From an uncultured Flavobacteriaceae bacterium (GTDB taxonomy: Bacteria > Bacteroidota > Bacteroidia > Flavobacteriales > Flavobacteriaceae): a stretch of 64,000 bases of DNA. A model generated the notes under the pieces. It was not told the DNA's origin and did not search any database. It was given only the letters and a program-made list of their open reading frames with translations. Of the stretch, positions 31,187 through 41,613 are shown one piece after another. The translations under genes and the position numbers were made by a program. The stretch's first letter is position 1; each line of letters opens with the position of its first letter. The stretch spans positions 1 through 64,000 of the forward strand of contig CAJQQG010000012.1 in NCBI GenBank assembly GCA_905480425.1, read 5' to 3'.

Positions 31187-32659
31187 ATGTCAAATTACTT
31201 CAATCAATTATCATTACGTAATCAACTTCATCAATTAGGACAATGCCGTTTTATGGATGCCTCAGAATTTGAAGATGGAATCAGGGTTTTAGCTGGAAAA
31301 AAAATTGTAATCGTTGGCTGTGGAGCTCAAGGCTTAAATCAAGGATTAAACATGCGTGATTCAGGTTTGGATATTTCTTATGCACTTCGTGAGGGAGCTA
31401 TAAAACAAAAAAGAGTTTCGTATCAAAATGCTGTTTCTAATAATTTCCATGTAGGAACCTATGATGTATTAATTCCCGCTGCAGACGTTGTAATTAATTT
31501 AACACCTGATAAAAACCATACTCCTGTTGTGAAAGCTGTAATGCCTTTAATGAAAAAAGGAGCAACACTATCTTATTCTCATGGATTTAATATAGTTGAA
31601 GAAGGAACGAAAATTAGAGAAGATCTTACTGTAATTATGGTAGCTCCTAAATGTCCCGGTTCAGAGGTTAGAGAGGAATATAAACGTGGTTTTGGAGTAC
31701 CAACACTTATAGCAGTTCATCCTGAAAATGATCCACAAGAAAATGGACTTGCACAAGCAAAAGCTTATGCTTTTGCAACCGGAGGTCATCGTGCAGGAGT
31801 TTTAGAATCATCTTTTGTAGCCGAAGTTAAATCTGATCTAATGGGTGAACAAACAATCCTCTGTGGTGTTCTTCAAACTGGATCAATTTTAAGTTTTGAT
31901 AAGATGGTTGAAGAGGGGATAGAGGCAAGTTATGCTGCCAAACTTATTCAATATGGGTGGGAAACTATCACAGAAGCTTTAAAGCACGGTGGTATAACAA
32001 ATATGATGGATCGTTTGTCAAATCCTGCTAAAATTAAAGCGTTTGAATTATCAGAACAACTTAAGGAAATTTTGACTCCATTATTTCAAAAGCATATGGA
32101 TGATATTATGTCTGGACACTTTTCAAAAACAATGATGGAAGACTGGGCGAATGATGACAAAAATCTTTTGTCATGGAGAGCTGCAACGGGAGAAACAGCT
32201 TTTGAGAAAACAGTTATTACTGACCAAGAAATTACCGACCAAGAATTTTTTGACCACGGAATCTTAATGATTGCGTTTGTTCGTGCTGGAGTAGAATTAG
32301 CTTTTGACACTATGGTTGCTGCTGGTATCAAAGAAGAGTCTGCTTATTACGAATCTTTGCATGAAACTCCATTAATAGCCAATACAATTGCACGTAAAAA
32401 ATTATTTGAAATGAACCGGATTATTTCTGATACAGCAGAATATGGTTGTTATCTTTTTGACCATGCAGCAAAACCAATGCTTACTGAATTTATGAAAGGT
32501 ATTAAGAAATCAGTTATTGGAGCTGGTATATCAACAACAGACCTTGGTGTTGATAATAAACAATTAATTGACATCAATGAAATTATTCGTTATCATCCAG
32601 TGGAGATGATTGGATATGAACTCCGAGCATCCATGGTTGCGATGAAGAAAATTGTTTAA
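31187..32659 (+). CDS. ilvC: Ketol-acid reductoisomerase (class II, long form)
   Basis: [31 protein letters not shown]; duplicated C-terminal knotted domain; 490 aa. Confidence 0.97.
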   Translation: MSNYFNQLSLRNQLHQLGQCRFMDASEFEDGIRVLAGKKIVIVGCGAQGLNQGLNMRDSGLDISYALREGAIKQKRVSYQNAVSNNFHVGTYDVLIPAADVVINLTPDKNHTPVVKAVMPLMKKGATLSYSHGFNIVEEGTKIREDLTVIMVAPKCPGSEVREEYKRGFGVPTLIAVHPENDPQENGLAQAKAYAFATGGHRAGVLESSFVAEVKSDLMGEQTILCGVLQTGSILSFDKMVEEGIEASYAAKLIQYGWETITEALKHGGITNMMDRLSNPAKIKAFELSEQLKEILTPLFQKHMDDIMSGHFSKTMMEDWANDDKNLLSWRAATGETAFEKTVITDQEITDQEFFDHGILMIAFVRAGVELAFDTMVAAGIKEESAYYESLHETPLIANTIARKKLFEMNRIISDTAEYGCYLFDHAAKPMLTEFMKGIKKSVIGAGISTTDLGVDNKQLIDINEIIRYHPVEMIGYELRASMVAMKKIV

Positions 32660-33912
32660 TGGAAAGAGTAATGCCTTCTATAGAGGGAGTGTATAATGCT
32701 GCACAAACAATAAATAAGGTTTGTAAAAAAACTCCTTTAGAGTTGAACGAGCGTCTATCAGAATTGGTGCATGCTTCAGTGCTTTTAAAGCGCGAAGATT
32801 TACAACAAATTCGTTCTTTTAAAATTAGAGGTGCCTTTAATAAAATTGCTTCACTTACAAATGATGAATGTGAAAAGGGTATTGTATGTGCTAGTGCTGG
32901 AAACCATGCGCAAGGATTTGCTCTAGCCTGTAAACAGCTAAAAATATTTGGGGTAATATACATGCCTGCAACAACTCCTCAGCAAAAAATTGCACAGGTA
33001 GCTATGTTTGGTGGTTCTTTTGTAAGAATTGAATTAACAGGAGATACATATGATGCCTGTCAAAAAGTAGCAATTAAAATAGCGCATGAGAATAATAAAA
33101 TTTTAATTCATTCTTTTGATGATTTAAAGGTAATAGAAGGACAAGCTACAATTGCTTTAGAAATGTTAGAGCAAAATAAAGGTACATTTGATTATATAAT
33201 TGTACCTATTGGTGGTGGGGGATTAATTTCGGGAATTATCACTGTTTTTAAAAAATTGTCACCTTCTACTAAAATTATAGGAGTTGAGCCTGAAGGTGCT
33301 TCTTCAATGAAATTTGCTTTGGATAGAGGTGAGTGTGTTGCACTCAATGAAATGGATCCTTTTGTTGATGGAGCAGCCGTAAAAAAGGTAGGTGATCTAC
33401 CATATGCTATTTGTAAGGATAGCTTAGATAAAATCATAACGGTTCCCGAAGGCAAAATTTGTCAAAGTATTTTGGATTTATATAATATAGAAGGAATTGT
33501 AGCAGAACCAGCCGGTGCATTGGCAATATCGGCTCTTGATTTTTTAGGAGAAGAGGTAAGAGGTGCATCAATTGGAGTTCTATTGTGTGGTGGAAATAAT
33601 GATATTTTAAGAATGCCAGAAATTAAAGAACGAGCACTTTTATATGCAAATTTGAAACACTATTTTTTAGTTCAATTTCCTCAACGTGCTGGTTCATTAA
33701 AACAGTTTGTTTCTGAAATTTTAGGGCCAAATGATGATATTACATATTTTGAATTTTCAAAAAAGAGTTTTCGTCCCAATACAACAGCTCTAGTGGGAAT
33801 TGAAGTGTTAAAGGTTACAGATTATCAGCGTTTGGTTGATAGTATGAAAAGTCATAACTTCAAATTTGATTATTTGAATAATAAACAAAGCTTATTTGAG
33901 TTTTTAATCTAA
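32659..33912 (+). CDS. ilvA: Threonine dehydratase (threonine ammonia-lyase)
   Basis: LLKREDLQQIRSFKIRGAFNKIA PLP Lys motif, ASAGNHAQGFA, IIVPIGGGGLISG; C-terminal ACT-like region. Confidence 0.95.
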   Translation: MERVMPSIEGVYNAAQTINKVCKKTPLELNERLSELVHASVLLKREDLQQIRSFKIRGAFNKIASLTNDECEKGIVCASAGNHAQGFALACKQLKIFGVIYMPATTPQQKIAQVAMFGGSFVRIELTGDTYDACQKVAIKIAHENNKILIHSFDDLKVIEGQATIALEMLEQNKGTFDYIIVPIGGGGLISGIITVFKKLSPSTKIIGVEPEGASSMKFALDRGECVALNEMDPFVDGAAVKKVGDLPYAICKDSLDKIITVPEGKICQSILDLYNIEGIVAEPAGALAISALDFLGEEVRGASIGVLLCGGNNDILRMPEIKERALLYANLKHYFLVQFPQRAGSLKQFVSEILGPNDDITYFEFSKKSFRPNTTALVGIEVLKVTDYQRLVDSMKSHNFKFDYLNNKQSLFEFLI

Positions 33913-33925
33913 AATAAAATAAAAA

Positions 33926-35521
33926 ATGAAAGTAATCATAAATGAAATTCCTAAAGAATTTCAAATTAAGCCTTATACGTGTGATCAATATCTAGTAAAT
34001 GGTCATTTAAAAACATGGAAAGGCGCAACTTCAAATGTTTACTCAACTATTAAGACTAGAGATTCTTCAGGAGAGCTAGTTTCGACATTATTAGGGTCTA
34101 TTCCTGACATGGAAACACCACCAGCCTTAGAGGCCTTAGAGGCTGCGGAAATGGCATTTCAAAGGGGTCAAGGCTTATGGCCTACAATGAAGGTAGGAGA
34201 TCGTTTAAAGCATATGGAAACTTTTGTTGAAAAAATGAAAGAACACCGTGAGGAAGTTGTAAAACTTTTAATGTGGGAAATATGTAAAAATAAATCAGAC
34301 TCTTACAAAGAGTTTGACAGAACAGTAGACTACATAGTTGATACTATTGAAGCTTATAAAAATCTAGATCGTAAAGGTGCTAAATTTGATAAACAAGGAG
34401 ATGTGTATGCTCATATAAGAAGAGGTCCCCTGGGCGTTGTTTTGTGTTTAGGTCCCTATAACTATCCTTTAAATGAAACTTTTTGTTTGCTTATTCCTGC
34501 TATTATAATGGGAAATACTGCTATTTTCAAACCTGCAAAGCATGGGGTACTTCTTATTGCTCCCTTACTTAAGGCTTTTCAAGAAAGTTTTCCTCCAGGA
34601 GTAGTGAATATTTTATTTGGGAGAGGTCGTAAAATTGCATCTCCTATCATGGAAACTGGTAAAATTGATGTCTTAGCTCTTATTGGTCATAGTTCGTCAG
34701 CTGTTTCTTTACAAGATCTGCATCCAAACAAAAATCGACTTCGTTTGGTATTAGGTCTTGAGGCTAAAAATCCAGGAATTATTCTTCCAGATGCTGATTT
34801 AGACCATACTATAAAAGAATGTATTTCGGGAACATTGTCCTATAATGGACAACGTTGTACCGCTTTAAAAGTTCTATATGTTCACGAATCCATTGTAGAT
34901 GAATTTAATCGTCGTTTTGCGGAGGCTGTTGATGCGTTAAAATTCGGAATGCCTTGGGAAGATACTTTTTTAACTCCCCTTCCTGAACCAACTAAACCAA
35001 AGTATATTCAAGAGTTAATAGATGATGCAGTTTCAAAAGGTGCGAAAATATTAAATAAACGTGGAGGTGATTTATCTGATAATTATTGTTTTCCAGCAGT
35101 TTTATATCCCGTGGATGAATCTATGAACTTATACCACGAAGAACAATTTGGTCCAGTAGTGCCAATTATTTCTTACAAAGAAATTGATGAACCTTTAGAT
35201 GCTATGGCCGCTTCGGATTATGGTCAACAAGTAAGTTTATTTGGAAGAGATGTTAGGAAAATTGGACCACTAATAGACACATTAGCAAATTTGGTATGTC
35301 GAGTAAATTTGAACTCTGCCTGTCAACGTGGGCCAGATGTATATCCATTTACTGGGCGGAAAAATTCTGCTGTAAGTACATTAAGTGTTTATGATGCTTT
35401 ACGCTCTTTTTCTATTCGTACTTTTTTAGCATCTAAAGATACTCCTTATAACAAAGAGATTTTAGAGAGTTTACTGAATTCAGATAGTTCAAATTTTGTT
35501 TCTACAGAATATTTACTCTAG
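33926..35521 (+). CDS. NADP-dependent (non-phosphorylating) glyceraldehyde-3-phosphate dehydrogenase-like aldehyde dehydrogenase
   Basis: ALDH fold: [67 protein letters not shown]; GapN-like. Confidence 0.85.
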   Translation: MKVIINEIPKEFQIKPYTCDQYLVNGHLKTWKGATSNVYSTIKTRDSSGELVSTLLGSIPDMETPPALEALEAAEMAFQRGQGLWPTMKVGDRLKHMETFVEKMKEHREEVVKLLMWEICKNKSDSYKEFDRTVDYIVDTIEAYKNLDRKGAKFDKQGDVYAHIRRGPLGVVLCLGPYNYPLNETFCLLIPAIIMGNTAIFKPAKHGVLLIAPLLKAFQESFPPGVVNILFGRGRKIASPIMETGKIDVLALIGHSSSAVSLQDLHPNKNRLRLVLGLEAKNPGIILPDADLDHTIKECISGTLSYNGQRCTALKVLYVHESIVDEFNRRFAEAVDALKFGMPWEDTFLTPLPEPTKPKYIQELIDDAVSKGAKILNKRGGDLSDNYCFPAVLYPVDESMNLYHEEQFGPVVPIISYKEIDEPLDAMAASDYGQQVSLFGRDVRKIGPLIDTLANLVCRVNLNSACQRGPDVYPFTGRKNSAVSTLSVYDALRSFSIRTFLASKDTPYNKEILESLLNSDSSNFVSTEYLL

Positions 35522-35639
35522 GATTAAAAATATTATTTTATAATTAGTATTGATGATATTTTTTTGGGTTTTAAAATCAAACAATTAGTTTGTTCTAATT
35601 CCCTGGTTTCGATAAAACCAATGATTTATATTTATTTAA

Positions 35640-36356
35640 ATGCATTATAATCGTAAAAAATACTTCTTAGGTTTTTTAATTCCATTTGTATCTATTTTCA
35701 TATTTTCTTCATGTTCTGTTTTAAAAAAATATGATGAAAAATCTCGGAAATGGGCCTACCCAGAGATTGAGGCTTTTGAACGTCAAGATACTATTGTTGA
35801 TTATCCTAATGATGCAATTCTATTCATTGGAAGTTCAAGTATCCGACTATGGAAAACTCTAACTCGTGAAATGCATCCATATCCTATTATTCAGCGAGGT
35901 TATGGCGGTGCTCATTTTAGGGATATGGTCTTTTTTACCGATCGTGTTTTATCCGACCATGAATTAAGTATGGTGGTTTGTTTTGTTGCTAATGACATAA
36001 GTGGTTCTAAGGACGATGGAACTCCTAAAGAGGTGTTTCGTCTTTTTAAATATTTCATTAAACAAATTAGAGCTAAATATCCTAAAATTCCAATTATGCA
36101 AATTGCTATTACCCCTACCCAGAGTAGATGGGAATATTGGACTAAAATTTCAAGTGTAAATAATTTAATTAAAACTTATTGTGAAGTCAATGATAATCTA
36201 TATTTTATTGATACTGTTGACGAATTTTTAAATGAAAATCAACAACCTAGATCAGAGTTGTTTATAAGTGATCAACTTCATTTAAATAAAAAAGGATATG
36301 AAGTTTGGAGTAAGATTATTAGAAGTGAAATTAAAAAGCTTAAAATAATTCGTTAG
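35640..36356 (+). CDS. SGNH/GDSL hydrolase family lipoprotein
   Basis: Lipobox-like FSSC; block I ILFIGSSSIRLW, DQLHLNKKGYEVW catalytic D-x-x-H. Confidence 0.88.
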   Translation: MHYNRKKYFLGFLIPFVSIFIFSSCSVLKKYDEKSRKWAYPEIEAFERQDTIVDYPNDAILFIGSSSIRLWKTLTREMHPYPIIQRGYGGAHFRDMVFFTDRVLSDHELSMVVCFVANDISGSKDDGTPKEVFRLFKYFIKQIRAKYPKIPIMQIAITPTQSRWEYWTKISSVNNLIKTYCEVNDNLYFIDTVDEFLNENQQPRSELFISDQLHLNKKGYEVWSKIIRSEIKKLKIIR

Positions 36357-36960
36357 GTTTTTTTTTAAAGCACATAAACGTAAATTTTTGCTGAGTATCA
36401 AACGGAGTACTATGTACTTCTTCTTTACCTTCAGTTGAATTAAAGTTCTCTTTGAAATTAGCTTTAAGTTTATCGAAATTGTATTGGGTGATATTTAAAC
36501 CACTACATTTTAATGGACCATTTTCTGAAAATGTTCCAATCACTAATCCTTGCGAAACATAGCGATTCACTTTTTCAGTGTAATTCTTTATTTGTGAGGC
36601 TTCTGTTAGAAAATGAAACGCCGCTCTATCATGCCAAATAGAATAATTTTTCGTGGGCTTAAAGTCTAAGATGTCACAAACAATCCAGCTAACTATTTTG
36701 GAGTTTTCTCCTAAGCGCTCTTGGGCACGAAGAAGTGCTTTTTCTGAAATATCCAAAACAGTAATATCTGTAAATCCTTCTTTTATTAGAACATCTACTA
36801 AATGACTATCACCCCCACCAACATCGATTATAGGTTTAGAAGAATCAATTTTTAATGATTTAATAAATTCTATTGAAGTTTTGGGATATTTTTGTGTCCA
36901 ACTAACTTCTTGGGGTGTTTTAGTATTGTAAACAGTTTCCCAATGTTTTTTTTTATTCAT
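36340..36960 (-). CDS. Class I SAM-dependent methyltransferase
   Basis: PIIDVGGGDSHLVDVLIKEGFTDITVLDISEKAL motif I/II; HDRAAFHFLTE. Confidence 0.85.
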   Translation of the reverse strand: MNKKKHWETVYNTKTPQEVSWTQKYPKTSIEFIKSLKIDSSKPIIDVGGGDSHLVDVLIKEGFTDITVLDISEKALLRAQERLGENSKIVSWIVCDILDFKPTKNYSIWHDRAAFHFLTEASQIKNYTEKVNRYVSQGLVIGTFSENGPLKCSGLNITQYNFDKLKANFKENFNSTEGKEEVHSTPFDTQQKFTFMCFKKKPNELF

Positions 36961-36963
36961 TTT

Positions 36964-39129
36964 TTAAAGATTTAGCCAATAATTGACTTTTAAGGTTAGG
37001 CTCCAACCTCTAGAAACTTTTGGTACAATTATTTCATTGCTATTAAAAACTAAAAACATATCAGAAGCTGGCTTATAGCGCCATTGAAAGCGTGAATTAA
37101 AATTCCATAACCCAAGTTGTTCATTATATTGAAATAGATTTGAAAAGAAGATTTTATTTGTAAGTGTCAAGTTTGCTTTCAGTCCTAATAACCAAAATGA
37201 ATTTTCATTCCAAGGAGCGGGTAATTCAATTTGATTGTAATTTATAACTGAATTAAGTTCAAGTATTGGCTGAAAGCGATACCCAAACTCACCAAGAAAA
37301 GCAGTTCGCTTTCCTTTTTCATAATACCCACCTGTTAGTAATTCTGTTGAATAGGTAAAGCGGTTTTGAGGTTTTGAATTATACTTAATCTTATAACTGT
37401 TCCATTGATGTGTTGATCCTGCAAATAAGGAAGAAATATTTGTTCGAAGTGGATCAAAATCAGATAGGAGTTCTATATACTGTCTTCTAATTCCAATTGA
37501 AAATCTACTTCTATTTTTGAAATTAAATAAATAGTCAAATTGTTCGGCTTGATCTTTTTTATTAAAATCCGTATCAAAATAATAAGTTCTTTCTATACTT
37601 GGCCCATGAGATAAAAGTGATGTATTTTTTTTAGTATAGGTTAAATGTCCAACAGTTGCTTGAATTTTGATGTAGTTATTGCGAGGTATAAAACCTACTT
37701 CAGCACTATAATTTCCTGTTATATATTCTTGTTGTAATTTCCATTTCCACCGAGTAGATTGATATTCAATGTGAGAAGCAAATACTTCACCTTGTTTTTT
37801 TTTTATTGGACTTAATGATTTCAAGAACATTAGTTTGCTGTTCCATAGGTTGTCAGCAGAAAAGTAATTATACTCTAAACCAATATTTCGATTATACTGA
37901 GACTGATTTATTTCATTTTCATTGAGCTTAACGGCTTGTTTGTTAATAAAGATTAGACTCACATTAGAACGATCAAATACTTTTCGCTGTAAGGAAACAA
38001 CCCCAAAATTTTCTGCGGCTGTGTTCAAAATTTCATCGCTACGTGTTTGGATGTCCATAAGTCCAATACGCCAATTTTCGTCAATGTTTCCACTAAGCCT
38101 TATTCCAGCTTGAATTGGAACACCCAAACCAATTCTTCTAGAAAAAAATGGACGGATAGTTTTGTATCCAAAGTTTGAAAATAAATCTCCATTTTCTAAA
38201 AAAAACTGTCTTCTTTCAGGAAAAAATAATTCAAATCTATCTAGATTTGTTACCTGTTGGTCTACTTCAGCTTGAGAAAAATCTGGATTTATAGTGGCGT
38301 CTAAATTTAATGATGAATTAAGGCTATATTTTAAATCGCCTCCAATTTTAATTTTATTATTTGATGTTACCCTATTTACGCTCTCCAGATTATTTGAAAA
38401 AAATGGAATTAAAGAAATGTTATTTCCTTGTTTTGGCGGTGGTGTATCCCATATGAGAGCTCCTGCATAGGCAAGGGTTACAGAGGGAAATTGTCTTGGT
38501 ACAGGTGCCCAGCTTGATTTTTCACTGGCTTTTAAATCAAGCCGACTAAAGTTGATTCCCCACTCTGTAATTGCTTTGTCATAACGAATGGACTTAAATG
38601 GTATAGCAATTTCACATACCCACTTTTTTTTATCAAACTTCACTTCAGAATACCATTTAGTATCCCAATTTAAATCTACATTTCGTCCATTATACATTGT
38701 CCCATCCCACTGAGCACCATAAGTATTCAGTCCAAAAGCAAAGCCAGTATTTTGATTATTGAAAGGATCTATAGCTACTAAGAAGTTGTCATTTTTACCA
38801 AAAGAAAAATCTCTTTTTAGCGACTCAATAACATAATCTCCTTGGATACTAGTATTGAAAAAAATGATTGCGATATATAAGTTTTCCTCATCAAAACTGA
38901 TACGAGCTTCTGATAATTGTGTTGCCTTCACTGAATCTATAGGAGTTATCATAAAAAAATCTTTAGCTACTTCAGCATCTTTCCATGTAGTTTCATCCAG
39001 AATTCCGTCTATTTTGATAGACTCCTGTGTCTTTTTAATTGACAGGCGGTAATTTTCCAAGTTTATTTGTCCTAAAAGATGTAATGGTAGGCAACAAAAA
39101 AACAAGAGCTTGATGAGATTTTTTAACAT
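36964..39129 (-). CDS. DUF5916 domain-containing outer membrane protein (CBM9-like N-terminus)
   Basis: Signal peptide, KIDGILDETTWKDAEVAKDF CBM9-like start, NPDFSQAEVDQQVTNLDRFELFFPERRQFFLENGDLF signature, C-terminal beta-barrel ending in aromatic/hydrophobic residues. Confidence 0.85.
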   Translation of the reverse strand: MLKNLIKLLFFCCLPLHLLGQINLENYRLSIKKTQESIKIDGILDETTWKDAEVAKDFFMITPIDSVKATQLSEARISFDEENLYIAIIFFNTSIQGDYVIESLKRDFSFGKNDNFLVAIDPFNNQNTGFAFGLNTYGAQWDGTMYNGRNVDLNWDTKWYSEVKFDKKKWVCEIAIPFKSIRYDKAITEWGINFSRLDLKASEKSSWAPVPRQFPSVTLAYAGALIWDTPPPKQGNNISLIPFFSNNLESVNRVTSNNKIKIGGDLKYSLNSSLNLDATINPDFSQAEVDQQVTNLDRFELFFPERRQFFLENGDLFSNFGYKTIRPFFSRRIGLGVPIQAGIRLSGNIDENWRIGLMDIQTRSDEILNTAAENFGVVSLQRKVFDRSNVSLIFINKQAVKLNENEINQSQYNRNIGLEYNYFSADNLWNSKLMFLKSLSPIKKKQGEVFASHIEYQSTRWKWKLQQEYITGNYSAEVGFIPRNNYIKIQATVGHLTYTKKNTSLLSHGPSIERTYYFDTDFNKKDQAEQFDYLFNFKNRSRFSIGIRRQYIELLSDFDPLRTNISSLFAGSTHQWNSYKIKYNSKPQNRFTYSTELLTGGYYEKGKRTAFLGEFGYRFQPILELNSVINYNQIELPAPWNENSFWLLGLKANLTLTNKIFFSNLFQYNEQLGLWNFNSRFQWRYKPASDMFLVFNSNEIIVPKVSRGWSLTLKVNYWLNL

Positions 39130-39193
39130 AGTTTTAAAGAAAATTCAAGTTGCTTTAAAAATGAATTATTTTAAAACACGATTGTCATTTGAG

Positions 39194-40330
39194 CTAAATT
39201 GTTTTAATAAAAGTATCCCATTTTTTAGCAAAAGAGCTCCATAAATAGTTATTTTTCACTTTTTTTAAATTTTTTTGATACCTCATATAATTATTATCTT
39301 CTAACATATTTTTTATATTTAATGCTATTTCCTTGGGTTCTTTAGAGGTCCATTCTCCTGTTTTATCATTTTCAATTGGAGCTCTAAGTCCTTTTATATT
39401 AGAAACTAATATTGGTTTTTGATAAAAATAAGCAAGTGGAGTTACACCACTTTGAGTCGCGGTATGATAAGTTTGTACAACGATATCTGAAGCTGAGAAA
39501 ATTAATGCGATTTCCTTAGAATTTTTAAAGGTTAAGTCAAAAATAATACGATCGCTTATCCCTAAATGAGAAACGAGATCAATATACTTTTTTGGATTTT
39601 CATAACATTCCCCGGCTATATATAATACAATGTTATTGTTATTTAGAGGAGTTTCATTAAATGCTTTTATTATAAGCTCTAGACCTTTATATTTTCTAAT
39701 TAGCCCAAAGAATAACACGACTTTAGTTTTCTCTGATACAGCTATTTTCTTTCTTGCTAACGATTTGTCAATTGGATCAAGAAGTGTACTAGAAATTGGA
39801 TGAAATCCTGTCCAAACTGGTTTTAAACTATCTTTCTTCACCTGTTTAGCAACATTATCTGAAAGAGTAGTAAAGCCATCTATTTTTTTCCCAAAATATC
39901 TATTTGAAAATGAATCCCAAATTTTCGTTTCATGGGGTATCCAGTTGTCAACCAGTGCAATTTTTTTTATGAATGAATTTATATTTTTAGCAATCACGCC
40001 ATAAACAGGAGCTAGAAAGGGAGTGTAGTATCTAAAAACAATAGTTTTTGGATTCAGTTCATTGATTTTTTTTGCAACTTTTTTCCATCCAAAAGGTAAG
40101 TATGCATGGATGTATTGTTTTATTATAATTCCATTTGGGGCTTTTGCTAGTGATAATGGACTGCTTCCTGGAAAGAAAAACTGAGGATATAGCGTTGTAA
40201 AGGTTAATAATTCAACTGTTTTACCTTGTTCTTGTAGTGCTTTTGCAAGTTCATGTTGTGTCTCAGCAATTCCGCCTCTAAAAGGGTGTGCAGGCCCTAT
40301 AAGCAGATAGTCTAAAGTTTTATTAGACAT
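39194..40330 (-). CDS. Glycosyltransferase family 4 protein
   Basis: LLIGPAHPFRGGIAETQHELAKAL, VVLFFGLIRKYKGLELIIKAF, E-x7-E-like C-terminal motif region. Confidence 0.85.
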   Translation of the reverse strand: MSNKTLDYLLIGPAHPFRGGIAETQHELAKALQEQGKTVELLTFTTLYPQFFFPGSSPLSLAKAPNGIIIKQYIHAYLPFGWKKVAKKINELNPKTIVFRYYTPFLAPVYGVIAKNINSFIKKIALVDNWIPHETKIWDSFSNRYFGKKIDGFTTLSDNVAKQVKKDSLKPVWTGFHPISSTLLDPIDKSLARKKIAVSEKTKVVLFFGLIRKYKGLELIIKAFNETPLNNNNIVLYIAGECYENPKKYIDLVSHLGISDRIIFDLTFKNSKEIALIFSASDIVVQTYHTATQSGVTPLAYFYQKPILVSNIKGLRAPIENDKTGEWTSKEPKEIALNIKNMLEDNNYMRYQKNLKKVKNNYLWSSFAKKWDTFIKTI

Positions 40331-40331
40331 T

Positions 40332-41585
40332 TTATATTGCTAATTTTCGATTCAGTTTTTTTGTTTTTGACCAAATTCCTATCCCAATTGTAACAAAAAA
40401 ATAAACAACAAAATAGACAGTAATTAATGGGTATTCCTGTTGTAGAAATTGATGATAAGGAATTAGAAAAAATAAAACTCCAAGTGCTCCCCTGATTATT
40501 TCAAAGTTAGGTGCCCATTTGTAAAAATCCATTAAAGATGTAAAACCAAAAATAGAAAATAGTAAAACACCACCGAAGCTAAGGCGAAAAGAAGTTTCTA
40601 AGATCTCAAAATTTGTCAAGAAAAATAATAACATCATTACATGAGAGATAAAATGAAAGACAGCAATAAATTTCCATTGTGAACTATAAAAAGGTCTATA
40701 TTTTAACGAATTGTCAACTGGGCGAGTAGTAATTGGGAATTTATTTTCTACATCTTCTGGCCTCCATCCAGTCGGCATGAACCATATTTTAAATTTATCT
40801 TTCAATTTCTTTGAATACCAAGCATCTTTTGTAATACCCCATAAATGTTGATAATTTATTATAATTGGATTCCAACTATTGGTTGGTTTTAGAGTACCAT
40901 ATACTGGAGGCACTTCATCTAACTCCTCTTGAAAAGTTCCAAATATTCGATCCCAAACGCAAAAAATAGCAGACAAATTTTTATCAATATATATTGGGTT
41001 AATTGCATGGTGAACTCTGTGTTGTGATGGGGTTACTAAAATATATTCTAGTAGACCCAATTTTCCAATATGGCGAGTATGATACCAAAATTGAGCAAAT
41101 AAATGAAGGGGTGTCAATACCATAATAATATCTGAAGGGATCCCTATTAATGCTGCTGGTATCAAGAATAAAGCATTAAAGGCAACAATATTTGAAATAC
41201 TTTGTCTTAGCGCACAAGCCAGATTGAATTCCTCGCTACTATGATGAATCATATGTTTGTTCCAGAAAATATTAATTTTATGAGCTAGTCGGTGGATCCA
41301 ATATTGAGAAAAATCAATGCATATAAATGCAGTAATAAATAATATCAACGTACTTTCTTGTTCCCAAATACCAATATTCTTTAATATAAATGGATATGAA
41401 ACCAGTACTAAGGCTAGACCTAAAGCATCTTTAATAACCATTGATATTCCAGAGCTTAAACTAGCGATGGTATCCATAAAAGTATAGGTTTGTTTTTTTG
41501 TAAAATGACCATATAATACTTCTATGACTAAAAGCGCAAAAAACATGGGTATTACCCATAACAAAACAGCAGCATATGCCTCCAT
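40332..41585 (-). CDS. Sterol desaturase / fatty acid hydroxylase family protein
   Basis: His clusters HRLAHK, HMIHHSSEEFN, HRVHHAINP within TM protein. Confidence 0.9.
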   Translation of the reverse strand: MEAYAAVLLWVIPMFFALLVIEVLYGHFTKKQTYTFMDTIASLSSGISMVIKDALGLALVLVSYPFILKNIGIWEQESTLILFITAFICIDFSQYWIHRLAHKINIFWNKHMIHHSSEEFNLACALRQSISNIVAFNALFLIPAALIGIPSDIIMVLTPLHLFAQFWYHTRHIGKLGLLEYILVTPSQHRVHHAINPIYIDKNLSAIFCVWDRIFGTFQEELDEVPPVYGTLKPTNSWNPIIINYQHLWGITKDAWYSKKLKDKFKIWFMPTGWRPEDVENKFPITTRPVDNSLKYRPFYSSQWKFIAVFHFISHVMMLLFFLTNFEILETSFRLSFGGVLLFSIFGFTSLMDFYKWAPNFEIIRGALGVLFFLIPYHQFLQQEYPLITVYFVVYFFVTIGIGIWSKTKKLNRKLAI

Positions 41586-41613
41586 GCCTCCTTTTTTTTA
41601 TAAAAATAAGTAA

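Noticed and set aside
32583-32963. 126-aa minus ORF across the ilvC/ilvA junction
   Set aside because: Antisense to two conserved genes, composition typical of shadow ORFs.
36340-36356. 17-bp convergent overlap of SGNH hydrolase and methyltransferase genes
   Set aside because: Short 3' overlaps are common in compact genomes and need no special explanation.
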